NCBI GenBank assembly: GCA_000181795.3
Contig: CM012955.1
Span: 8,592,893-8,631,427 of the forward strand
From: Trichinella spiralis
Taxonomy: Eukaryota > Nematoda > Enoplea > Trichinellida > Trichinellidae
Direction of reading: 5' to 3'
Length of the DNA stretch: 38,535 bases
In this document: positions 10,294-21,270 of the stretch, piece by piece
Numbering within the stretch: the first letter of the stretch is position 1
Layout: every line of letters starts with the position of its first letter
The notes under the pieces: generated by a model
Told to the model about the DNA's origin: nothing
Databases searched by the model: none
The model's input: the letters and a program-made list of their open reading frames with translations, nothing else
Translations under genes and position numbers: made by a program

Positions 10294-13200
10294 TTAATTG
10301 GTGAAAGAAACATCTAATGAAGGTAATTCACGGTCTGGCAAATATTTCGGTGGTCGACCGCATATTAATGGCACATTGCAAGGTACCATTTTGTAATTTT
10401 CGTCGACAGCTTGCTGTGACTGGTCACCTGTTGGTCTAGTGTGTGTTCGCAATGCAGATGGTTCTGTAAAATTGACGTACGTATTTTTCAGTGGTGATTT
10501 CGGTCGTCCAGTGGTCAAATTGCGCACCGATTGAGATACCGGCGTATCTAGTGTTATTAATTTATAATCAGGATTACTGAAACTTGGAGGTGGTGATGTC
10601 ATTGGTGACGGCAGAGTTAGCATAACCGTGTTCACAGTGGAATTGTTTGCGGACAATGAATCTGGGCTAAGTCTTGCTTGCACTTCCATTGCTTCGAGCT
10701 GTTGTTTGCTAGGAAGTGGTGGTGGACAGCGGCCATAAGATTGAATGCCGTTGGATTTCAAATTTGACGATGATGATTCAAATATTGAATTGAAATTTTT
10801 TCGTATATAGCTGCCAAATTCACGGATACTTTTCAAACTTCCACGCAAAGCAACTCCAGCAGATGTGTCTTTCATTCGGGATCTGAAAATTGCATTGCAG
10901 TGCAACGTTTTTGATGGTCTTTTTGATATTGGTTTTATAAAATTTAAATTGTCCACACTTACCCAGTACTGTGCCGCTGTTCGACAACTTTTTCAATTTG
11001 ATTTCGATGAAGTGTTTGAATTAGCTCTGTTAGGCAGCTTTCTAAGCCAACCGCATCAGCCGCTTGGAAAGACACGGCAGTGGTCACTTTCGAACTGCAA
11101 GAAAAACGGTTTCTGTTTAAAATGTTGTCATCCAATAGCACCTTCCCTCCCCCTGCTAAGAGTTAACCTAATTTTTTTCCCATTTTGACCCATAACCATC
11201 TACCCCACCCATCCACGACTGGCTGTGAATTGCACAAGCTGTAGAAAAATCAAGGGCAACATTGCTACCTTCTGGACGCCTATTCCAGTTTTTTCACGCT
11301 TAAATGCTCAATTAAAATTAATTTCAACTAATCTATATTAAAAGCTTTCTATATATATATATATATCTTTTTTCAATTGCATATTATTATAAATTACTTA
11401 TTGAAAATTTATCATTTTCAGTAAATGAAAAGTCGTATCTGATGTTTTCATCAACTGAAGAGGTAAGTGCAGTTATTTATATTTTATTATAGATAATTAT
11501 TTGATGTTTGATTTAAAATATGCTTATCCAGAAAGGCCATCGCTGATACTGAAATATCTCTGAGACTGGTTGAAAACCGGCGAACCTGTTTTCAGATCTC
11601 GTTGTGCCAAGTGTAGCCCCCCGAAATGAGCAGCTAAAATTATAACCATTTGTACAAGCCGGAGGCAATTCTATTTTTAACTTCCACAGAATTGCAATCC
11701 GATTTGTGAACAAAGTGAAAAATAATAATTGAATATTTTAAAGAAGAAGATTTTCTATTACACATATGTTGAAATTGCTACTGTTTGATTGCTTGCATGC
11801 AAATGAGGTAATATTGGAAATATTTTTTACCTTTTGAAGAGCTCAAATCCAGAACGAAAAAGCAAAGTGACAATTTGACGTTTTATGAAAGCACGACTAC
11901 GTTGAGTATGGGTTGAGACACCTTGCAAGGCACAAATGGTAACATCCAAGTCCGGTTCAAAAGTGTCATAGTCGTAAAAGACAAGCCATCCATTATAACT
12001 GATTGCCAACAGATACTGATTGCCGAACAAGCCTATCGCCTCGGCATCTTTCCTGCCGACGACGATTAGATGAAAAAATGAATTGATGAAACGTTCAGCA
12101 ATCAGTGCTATTATACGACTTATTGCATTCAACCACTGATTCGTCTCCGCTTCGTCTTTGGCTTCGATCAAGACGTCAGAGAAATCTGTATTGAGCAGTA
12201 TGCGAGATTTTTTCAAATCCGCCTCTACAAGGCGCACCGATTTCACATCTTTCAGTTGAATTTGCAAAACTTGACAATGGCAGTCCAAAACCACCAAACT
12301 GATGGTCAGTGTTGCGGCTTGTTGGCGTGACATCAAGCTCAGTCGAACGTGTCGCCTCTTCATCGACTGCGCCTAAAACGACAACTTTGCGCTTTCACGT
12401 AAAATTTCATGGTTGATAAAGAATATATATATATATTACACTTTTCAATTTTTCAGCAAGACAGTCCTTTTTTCTTTTACTTTGAGACTACAAAAGTTAC
12501 ATTAAACAACTTCAGGTGAAATGGAGATGATGATATTGTCATTTGCGTGCTCTGTCGAAGCAAATTAATTTTTACAAGGTTAACATACTGAAAAGTGCAG
12601 ATATTGTCACTTTTGCAAATGTTGATGTGCAATATTTATTCCTTCTTGAATGCTTCAAATTCTTTAGAATTACTGCTAACATTATTCATTCGTGCCTGAT
12701 ACCATTTAAGAAAGTTGGAAATTCTTATCACTTATGCGTCGTATCATCAGCTTAGATGAAAGTAACTTTAACAGTTTTTCATATTTTGCAATCAATAATC
12801 ACTTAACATTCGAAAAATGTGAAATTTCAACTGAATGACAACTTTTTCCACTTTTATTGTGAACAATTCATACAACTGCGACAAACTGATGAGTGACCAT
12901 GAAAAGTCATTGTTGTCATAATTGGAAAGAAAGAAAAAGAAGAACAAATGCACTGCTGCAAAGGCTATTTATTGTTGACTAAGAAAGAAGCTTCATTGTT
13001 TAACTAACGAAAGAAGAGTTGTAAACTTTCTTGACACCATGCTAATTTGACGTTTATGCTCAGTTTTCATCTAAGAACACGGCTGCACGTGCACATTGAA
13101 ATTTACGTTTGCTTTTTTAAAGACTTTAATTTGAGATGAACATTTGCCGAATTAAAAAAAGACACATTTCATTTCATGTTAACGGGGCATTTTTTTGCAA

Positions 13201-14883
13201 CAACTTCCATCATCTATTTCACAGAGAGGACGAGGAAGTGATCATCTCAAAAGCATTTTTGTTTTTCTTATTCACTCACCATAAGCAGTGGAAATGAAAT
13301 GCTGAAATTATTTATATTTCTAACTAATAATTTCCTGAATTTTCATATTGACGCCAAACGGTCATGAACAACAGTGAAGCAGTGAAAACGATCAATGCTA
13401 TTGCCGACGGCTAATAGCCAGCTTTGAGAAGTTGGCAAAATATTCAATCAAAATGGCAATTCTTAAACACACTAAAAGGTGATCGTTGTTCCACTATAGC
13501 CCAAGGCTGTGAGCACGCAGTTAGCGATTATCCGGTAGGAGAGAGTTTTCTTAATGACGAGCAATTTCACTTTTTTTAAGAAACACATAAAACAATTATT
13601 GCACGTGTTGAACAAAATTTAAAAGTTTCCCAAACGGCGCAGCGTTTGAAAAGGAACAGCTAACGTGACACTGGATAAGCATTCCAATGTTTATAGCTTC
13701 CGCTTTGTGGCAGCTGTTTGTAGTCAAATTGTGATTATTGAATAAATCATGAATAAAACAAACTCCAAACACGCAGGCAAGAGTTTAAAAAATCGACTAC
13801 TCTCAGTTGATTGCAATTGTGTGTAGTGAAGGTGACGTGAAATTGTTCCCCCAACTCCGTCCGTCAAACGTATACACTTCTTCGAACAGAACTGTCAAAA
13901 ATTAGCCAAAAGTAGACTTGAAAGATGAAAAATTACAATTTTGCAAAACAAATTATCTGACCTTGCAAAATTTATATACGACTTTTCACTTTTACCCAAA
14001 AAGATTTGAAAATTTTAATTGTGTTAAATTGTTGAACGGATTGAAAAAATTAATCATCGTTCCGTAGAACCAGGCCGACGCATCACTCCGGCCTCGCACG
14101 TCCTAATGGCATTATTTCGTCATCAACAGCAACAGCATCAGCATCACCAACAGCAATAGCAGCAACAAGAACAACACACCTCTGATTTGACAACTGATGC
14201 TGTCTGTGATGATGCGCAGTTGAAAAGATATTTGAACAGCTTTTTTTCTTTTTCTGAATCCCCATCAAGCCGCTTTTGATCCATTGCCTTATTCATATAC
14301 CTTATTCACATATAAACTTATCATTTGATTATTACATTTTTTGATTTATGATGAAGAAAAGTGTTGTCTTTATTGTAACATAAAAAAATTCAATCTATTT
14401 GAATAAAGAGAAATGAAAAAGAAATTTTTAACATAATAAATAAAAAAGAAATAATAAATGGTACAAATGTGATATACAATGAGTAAATTTATAAAATAAA
14501 ACTCCAGTTGTAAATTTGATTTATTGCAACTGGTGAAATAATGTTACGTTTTATTGTCAAGTTAAATTAAAGTTTGTGTTTGTTTGAAATTATAAATTTT
14601 AATACGTTTCAACAAACAACGCTCGCTAATCCCTCTCTCTGTTATTATTTCTTCTGATAAACGAAGCAGCTTAAATGTGCTAGTTTCATCAAGAAGAAAA
14701 GTAAACTGACCCACCCTCAAAGTCAACAGAATTCAAATTTATATATTTGAAGAGGCCAAATAAAATTAAGCATGTTAATTTAAGGAATTCAGTGAACGGA
14801 TAACTTACTTTTGAAATTGACGATGAATCCGATTTGACAATGCTAACAAGCAATGTATCCTCTTTGATTGTCAGCGATGCCAT
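10294..14883 (-). CDS. DOK/IRS-like docking protein: PH + IRS-type PTB + Tyr/Pro-rich tail, 445 aa
   Basis: Exons in transcript order: 14809-14883 (ATG at 14883), 11831-12372, 10963-11094, 10294-10882. They total 1338 nt with every phase matching; intron 1 is 2436 bp. Residues about 8-110 read as a PH domain: an exon-1 first strand, then KRRHVRLSL, then the closing helix with conserved Trp105 in ETNQWLNAIS. Residues about 125-243 look like an IRS-type PTB domain (GNQYLLAISYNGWLVFYD, and SGFELF spanning the exon 2/3 junction). The tail from about 250 holds PPPLPSK (SH3 ligand type), NPDY (Tyr356), YVNF (Tyr385, a Y-x-N GRB2-SH2 type site) and further Tyr at 299, 413 and 430. PH plus PTB is the layout of DOK and IRS proteins, membrane-recruited substrates of receptor tyrosine kinases. 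Divergence is high, so DOK versus IRS is not settled. Exon 1 was assigned only by phase, acceptor position and PH fit. Confidence 0.72.
14028..14279 (+). other. Poly-Gln ORF broken by a TAG, in DOK-like intron 1 on the opposite strand
   Basis: One frame is open from 14028, passes an ATG at 14106 and a Gln/His run (HQQQQHQHHQQQ), meets TAG at 14157-14159, then continues in the same frame with more Gln and a protein-like sequence (LTTDAVCDDAQLKRYLNS) to TGA at 14277. The 5' part (RRITPASHVLMALFRHQ) also reads like protein. It could be an exon of an unidentified plus-strand gene, a pseudogene in which CAG became TAG, or a chance (CAN)n frame. No family was recognised. Confidence 0.3.
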
Positions 14884-14884
14884 G

Positions 14885-14896
14885 CTACACAAAAAC
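14885..14896 (-). promoter_or_regulatory. Acceptor-like site next to the DOK-like ATG
   Basis: TTTTTGTGTAG on the minus strand ends one base before the ATG at 14883. This suggests a spliced-leader or 5' UTR junction. Confidence 0.4.
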
Positions 14897-17800
14897 TGAG
14901 ACAAAAAATATCTGTATGTGTAGTGTTTGGTGTAAGTTCAAAAATAAGAAAAAGACGGGAAGATAAGAGGCAGATGGATGCAAACTGGCAACTGATTTCA
15001 AGTCTTGCAGCTCCTCATTCTGGTGAAATGAAAGCAACGCCACCTAGGTGAAAGAAAGCTCAACCGGAAGTTGATCAGAAACGACGATGGGTCTTCATTC
15101 ATTATCCACCACATGTGCAGAATTTAGCCATGCGTTCACATCGATGGTCGATGGTTTTTGTTTGCGGTAAGTTAAATGAAATTAAAATCTTTTTCCAATA
15201 ATCACACTCAACATGCTTACATTAAAATTAGCTGGCCGTAACTGTAAACATAATTTTCTACAATTTCTTTGCTAACACAGTCAATGCTTGACCGAATTAC
15301 ACCACCCGGTTTGACCAATGATTCATCAACGCCTCTGCAAAAAAAACTGGAGAAAAATTGTCATTTTTTATCAAATTTAACCAATTAAGAAAAGCACAAT
15401 CCATTGAAAACATTGTTATGAAACAAGATGGCTTCTTTACAGTCACATTCGACAGAAAATCTAGGCCTGCACTGACAGCACATGAATAAATAAATTTAAA
15501 AAAATGAATCACAACATTCATAAAATGTACTCTTCATAGTTCATTATAAGAATATATAAGAATTAGCTCTTCGAAAGCATTATTTATTTCATAAACATCA
15601 GCTTATGCCTTGGTTTATTGCATTTCCGAAAGAACAAGCAAAACAACATTCAACTGATGAAGATATATATATATGCATCGCTAATAAGCATCAGATTTTT
15701 CCATTGTAAAATTTTGGTTCTTAAAATTTCATATTAATTACTGAACTACTTTATGAGTATGTATTGCAAATAGATAATATTCTAAATTAATAAAGTGTAC
15801 AAGAATGTTCAACTCGGTAATAATAGCGTTTCCCTTAGCCCAGTTTAATGGATTGCAGCTGCAGAAAATTCTTCAACTACCCTCCAATGCGCTATTCTTC
15901 TAAAAAATCTAGAACGAGAAGCCAGAATCCAAACTGAATGAGTGAAACAATTTTGAAAGCTCATATCTCACTTTTAATGCGTACATTAATGCAAATAGAG
16001 ACTGCATTAGTGGCAAACTCAGAGTTGTCTGAATATTTTTTTCACAACTAAAAGCGGCTTTATCATTATATCAATATTCTTATTTTCTTTAAAACGAAAA
16101 ATAGTTGATTTTTTCTCAAAAGGGTGGTTTTCTACATAAAAAAAACTTCTGCTAATTTTAAACTTGTCGTACAAAATCCAAAAATTTTGGAAGAAGACAA
16201 GAAGAAACTTTCTTCCAGATTGACTGAAAATATTGCAATGCTTAATCATTTTGTCCGAATAACACGTAAGAAGAACATTTACGCAAATTTTCCAAATTTC
16301 GTCTTAAATACTGGCTCTGAACCTAGTTCACTCATTCTAGAACAATATCAGTCAGAACAATATTCACCCTGTTTTATTGTTTTTTTTGCGCTGAACTGTG
16401 GATTGACTTAAATATTTTTAACATTCTGCATAAAGTGAACACAACTTCAATTTTAAATCAACTTCAATTTTAACTTTTTAATGGCCAGAAAAAATTGTTA
16501 CAGTGAGTGAGCAGAATTCAGTGATTACTTTCAAATTTATATAAATTATTAAATATCCTACTTTTCATATATGTTATACTGTATCAATGGTTGTTTTGAT
16601 TTTTAGGAATAAGTTTTTGATAGTTGTTCTTTATTTTGTTGAAATCATAAATAACAATAAGTTAATTTAATTCCACATGAATTTTCATTTTTTCATCTAT
16701 TATGCATTTATTAATTGTTCAATCATTAATAGGGAGATGATATTTCACCTGATTGTACGTGTAACTTAAAAATGAAATTTCCCAACTTTTAAACTATTGT
16801 CATTTCAAGCAAATACTTTTAAGCAGACAGTGGCATTAAATTTACATAACAATCTTAAGCATTTGTTTGTCTCAGCTAAACAGCGTGACTTGCATACTTA
16901 CCACTAAAAATCGTGTAAAATGAAACAGATTTTTTTTCTTGTTTTCATTAATTTTTTTACAGTTATAATAATTATATTTTGAATTATAAGAGCAATCTTA
17001 TTAAAGCTTACGTTTATAAATAAATATTTAAATTTATCTCTGCAGTTTACTGAAACGACAGCCAGAATATATTAATTTTGTTCATGTAAATTTACTATGT
17101 AAAGTGTTGATTTAAATTTTTTGAATAATTTATTAATTTTTGAATTATTTACAATAAAATCAATTAATTTATGCATAAAATAGTTGTTGATTTTTTTTGA
17201 AAATACTGATGCAGTTATGAACATTGTTGCAGTCGTGAAATTAAAAAAAAAGTTTTTTAACAATAATATTTAATAATAACGAGTAAGTTGCTTACAAATT
17301 AAAATTAATATCAAATTTCAGTTATATTTTTGCAATAATTTATCATGTAATATTATTAATATTATTATTGTAACCTTTGTTCATTAATGAAAATACTGTA
17401 ATGGAATAATGTTCATATTATCTAGTTCAGTTGATGATTTTATCAGTTTGCTTTTATTATTAACGTTGCTTTATAGTATGATCTACTTTTCATCTTGAGC
17501 GCAGTACGGCTGCCGTTTATGTGAAAGGGAAAATTTCCTGCGAGCATGCAATCAGCTTTTCATCGATTTTCGATTACGTCCTTTTGCTAGTTTCATTCCT
17601 GAGCAAAATTCATCTCCAAGTTCTACATCTTCTACGTTGGTAATAAGGCGTTATATTTTAATTAATAAAATTATAATTTTTAAAAATTATTAAAAATGTA
17701 ATCTTAATTTCTGTGAACAATAGTTGTTTTTTGTTTTCCTTTTTTCTAACATATTTATCTGCTGATGGCACAAAGCGGCGTACGTTTTTGCATTCATAAA

Positions 17801-18109
17801 ATGCCATCGGTTAGCCATTAGTCAATATGAATCAGTCGATTTGTTTATTTTCACTTTGTCGATGTGCAGTTGAACTTTTGAAAGCGTTGTTGTCTGGTTA
17901 TTTATTATAGTAAATCTTATTATTTTTAAGTGATCATTTTCATTGTTTTGATCAGTGGAAATTCAATTGAAAATTGTATTCATTTTGTTGTCATATTTAT
18001 AAGAAATTTGCTTATTGTCATTTTGAAATTATTTACCGTTTAACCATCTACTTATCGGCTTTAGGTGTTAATTTTTTTTCGCATTATCACCCTTGTGAAA
18101 ATAACTGTT
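14897..18109. other. AT-rich intergenic region with a few exon-like pieces
   Basis: No gene can be assembled here. Noted pieces: a plus-strand open stretch ending at 15166 in a good donor (TGCG|GTAAGT) that reads KRRWVFIHYPPHVQNLAMRS just upstream; a plus-strand ORF at 16124-16411 with ordinary composition but no ATG at its 5' end; a minus-strand ORF at 15297-15521; and the better exon candidate at 17505-17639. The rest is A/T-rich filler. Confidence 0.45.
17505..17639 (+). other. Exon-like 45-codon segment upstream of PIP5K
   Basis: It is bounded by GAGCGCAG and a GTAATA donor, is exactly 135 nt long, and is open in the frame that starts YGCRLCERENFLRACNQLF, ending in a Ser/Thr-rich stretch. 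It cannot be spliced in frame to the PIP5K acceptor at 18121 (that gives an immediate TGA). If real, it belongs to another transcript or is a 5' UTR exon. Confidence 0.25.
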
Positions 18110-18121
18110 TCTGTATTGCAG
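18110..18121 (+). promoter_or_regulatory. Candidate trans-splice acceptor of PIP5K
   Basis: TCTGTATTGCAG ends two bases before the ATG at 18124. No in-frame upstream coding exon was found. Confidence 0.45.
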
Positions 18122-18123
18122 AA

Positions 18124-21100
18124 ATGAGTGGTTCAGGTTTTGACAATGTGCTGGAGCTTCAGACCAGCTGTGATGCGGACAGCTCAGGCAAGGTTGGTAA
18201 CGCAGAAGGAACTGGTGACTCTAAACATGAAAGAAAAAAAATTGGACATCGTCGGGTTGACCTTGAAACTGGTGAAGTCACATACAAGAAGGTATTTGAA
18301 ATTGAATATCTCGTTATTTTGCTTTCATTATTGGTAAATTGAAATTTAAGGTACCTACAACGCAAATTATGGGTGCTATACAGCTGGGCATTGCGAATTC
18401 CATAGGATCTTTAGTAAGAGAACCCGAGCGTGATGTTCTTTTACAAGATTTTGAATACGTTGAGCAAGTCTACTTTCCAAGGTAGAGCTGTTTTTTAATT
18501 TATTCATTGCCATTTGAAGATTTGCACGTTATTTCAGTGCTGGCACGCATGTAACCCCGTCGCATCCTTACAGCGATTTTCGTTTTAAAACCTATGCACC
18601 GATTGCCTTTCGCTATTTTAGAGAATTATTTAATATTAAACCCGAAGATTTTATGGTATTTACTTTGTGGTATTGTGTTAATCATCACTCAGATTGGAAA
18701 ATTATTTTTCAGGCATCCCTTTGTGGAGTTCCACTTCGGGAACTTTCTAATCCAGGCGCCAGTGGAAGCATATTTTACATATCGAGTGATGATAAATTTA
18801 TCGTGAAAACAGTGCAGCACAGAGAAGCTGAATTTTTGCAAAAACTTTTGCCAGGCTATTATATGGTATTTATTTACAAAGATTTTGTTAGTATATTAAA
18901 AAAAAATTTCATTTTAGAATTTGAATCAGAATCCAAAAACTTTGCTGCCGAAGTTCTTTGGTTTTTACTGTTTTCAGGTATTAGGCAGAGATTTAGTTGA
19001 CGTAAACTTTCATTGCATGTTTTACTATCTAGTCCTTAGGGAAGAATGTTCGCTTAGTGGTTATGAACAATCTTCTCCCGTCTACAATTAAACTACACCT
19101 AAAATACGATCTAAAAGGATCTACTTATAAACGACGTGCCAGCAGATATGAGAGAACGAAATTAACCCCAACGTTGAAAGATTTAGATTTCTTAGATAGC
19201 GCTTCTCCTATATCGCTTGATGTTAACACATACGACGCCTTGATGAAAACAATAAGCCGAGATTGCCTTGTAAGTTGGTAGCGTATTTATTATATTTTTT
19301 TTGTATTGTGGTTGAAATGCTTTCTTTTGACAGGTTCGAACAATTATTGAATAGTTTTCTAGGATTTAAAATATTGAAGAACTTTTTCCAGTAATCCAAC
19401 AGTGGTTCAAATTTAGTTTTAAATGTTTATTCTTTATTGCATATCGTTTATTGAAGAGGAGGCATTATTCAGGATACTGTAAATGATTTTCATGTTCAGT
19501 AGATTTGAATTAATTTGATTTACATTTTATGTTTTTCCAAAGTATAGTTTGTATTTATTTATGCTTTGGCAGGCACCTCTTTTTCAGCATCAGCATGTGC
19601 TGCGATAAGTAAGACAAGAAGGCATGCAGTCAGAATTTCCATCAATTTAAGCTTACATTCCGCAAGCTGGTTTTATCTAGCTTGTCAGTGTATTTTGTCG
19701 TTTCAAAATTAACGAACACTGTTAAAGTACTTTATATTTTAATTATTTTTTTATTTTATTTTATTTTCAACTGTTGTTTTTGATGAGTATATTTTAAAAT
19801 GTTGGTTATTGCTTAACACCTTGCAAAAGTGTATTCAAGCTTATGCCAATTTTAAATTTATGTTGTTACTTCTATTTCATGATGGTATTTCTTTTTCAAT
19901 TTATGCATTACAGGTTTTGAAAAGTTTTAAAATTATGGATTACAGTTTATTGATGGGTATCCATAATATTGATCAATCGTTAAGAGATAAAGGGGTAAAT
20001 GAACTAGTAGTACTGATGATATGCAGTTAATTTTAAAATGCTTAATTTTTTTAGGTTGATGTCCCATCTAGCCAGGTTGAATCCAATACAGACGAGTCAC
20101 AATCTTATAGCAACAAATTCATAGAGCCAAGTAATTTTATGGTCATTTAAATTGCAAGTTTACGTGAATTGTGAGCTTATTTTGAAAAAGAATTCTTTTG
20201 AAAGTTGAAATGTTTAAATAAGAGAATCTGTTGAAAGCATTGTTGATTAAATTAATAAAAATTGGTTTAATTAAACTTTTTTTAGGGGAACGGAGGGTCG
20301 TTCGTCAGAAAACGGTATTCAGTACTTGGGAATCCATACAGGCAGACACTGTACCGGTTGATTTGGGTGATGAATATCCGTAAGAAGTTTTTTCTATATT
20401 GAACAAACAGTTCAATTCGTGTGATAATTTGAATTTTGTCTTTTTTGCAGTGCGGGAGGAATATTCGGTTTGAATGCAAAAGGCGATCGTGTGTTGATAT
20501 TTTTAGGCATAATTGATATTTTGCAGAATTATCGTTTATTTAAAAAAATAGAGCATTCGTGGAAAAGTCTAATGCACGATGGTGTACGTGAATATTTGTC
20601 GTGCTTGTTATTTGGTGAATGTATATTTATGTATATCGATCGATTTTAGGATTCAATATCTGTGCATCATCCAAACTTTTATGCTAATCGTTTCAAAGAT
20701 TTCATGGCCAACAATGTTTTCAAACGTGATACGTTTCGTATGTGTTTTGGGAAAATTTTGCAAAGTCAGAATAGAATAAACCTTAATTAGAATAGGAATT
20801 TTTATTTAGCTGTGAAGCATTCTTCATCGAAGAAAAAAATGCAAAAGAAGAGTACAAACGTCATTGCAGAGGATAGTCAGCAAACACTTCATTACGGACA
20901 TGTTTCACCGTCTGCCTTTGCATCCGAGTCAAGTAGAGAGCAATGGGGTTGTAATATTTTAAAGCACTCTGATATGATTAAATTCAATTTAGCTTCCAAG
21001 CCAGACATTGTGCCAACGTTACTTGAAGCCTCATTTTCTGAAGATAAATCGGCATTCGATGTCGATAGATCAATATCTGAATTGCCATCGTTGTCCAAAG

Positions 21101-21270
21101 ATGATTCTTCAGAATGGTATGCAAACACGCAGATGTAGAGCTGATTGATTGATTGTTTTATTTTCTTAAATTTTTAAAATAATATTTTTTTTGATTTCAG
21201 TTCTTTACGAGAAATTAGGAAAAGAGAACTCGACAGACTGTTTGCAGCTGATAGCAAAAACACCCGTTGA
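18124..21270 (+). CDS. PIP5K1: Type I phosphatidylinositol 4-phosphate 5-kinase, 571 aa, 13 exons
   Basis: This kinase makes PI(4,5)P2 from PI4P at the plasma membrane (worm orthologue PPK-1). Exons: 18124-18291, 18351-18481, 18538-18655, 18713-18865, 18918-18977, 19033-19269, 19914-19994, 20055-20130, 20286-20379, 20451-20583, 20650-20737, 20810-21116, 21201-21270. They sum to 1716 nt with all phases matching; most introns are 50-85 bp and intron 6 is 644 bp. The N-terminus carries KKIGHRRVD, typical of type I. Kinase features: GASGS loop 154-158, Lys171 (FIVKTVQH), DLKGST 236-241, MDYSLL 297-302 and metal-binding Asp395 in GIIDILQ. Activation-loop Glu407 in KKIEHSWK is the residue that marks type I against type II (Ala). 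The C-terminal tail (about 445-571) is Ser-rich and basic, then divergent. It should be active. Confidence 0.96.

Noticed and set aside
11513..11713. Minus-strand ORF between the PTB exons, as an extra DOK-like exon
   Set aside because: Direct joining of 11831 to 11094 keeps phase and gives a continuous PTB domain, so this stretch is better explained as intron.
19321..19350. GGTTCGA resembling a tRNA B box
   Set aside because: There is no matching A box, no acceptor-stem pairing and no CC after the motif.
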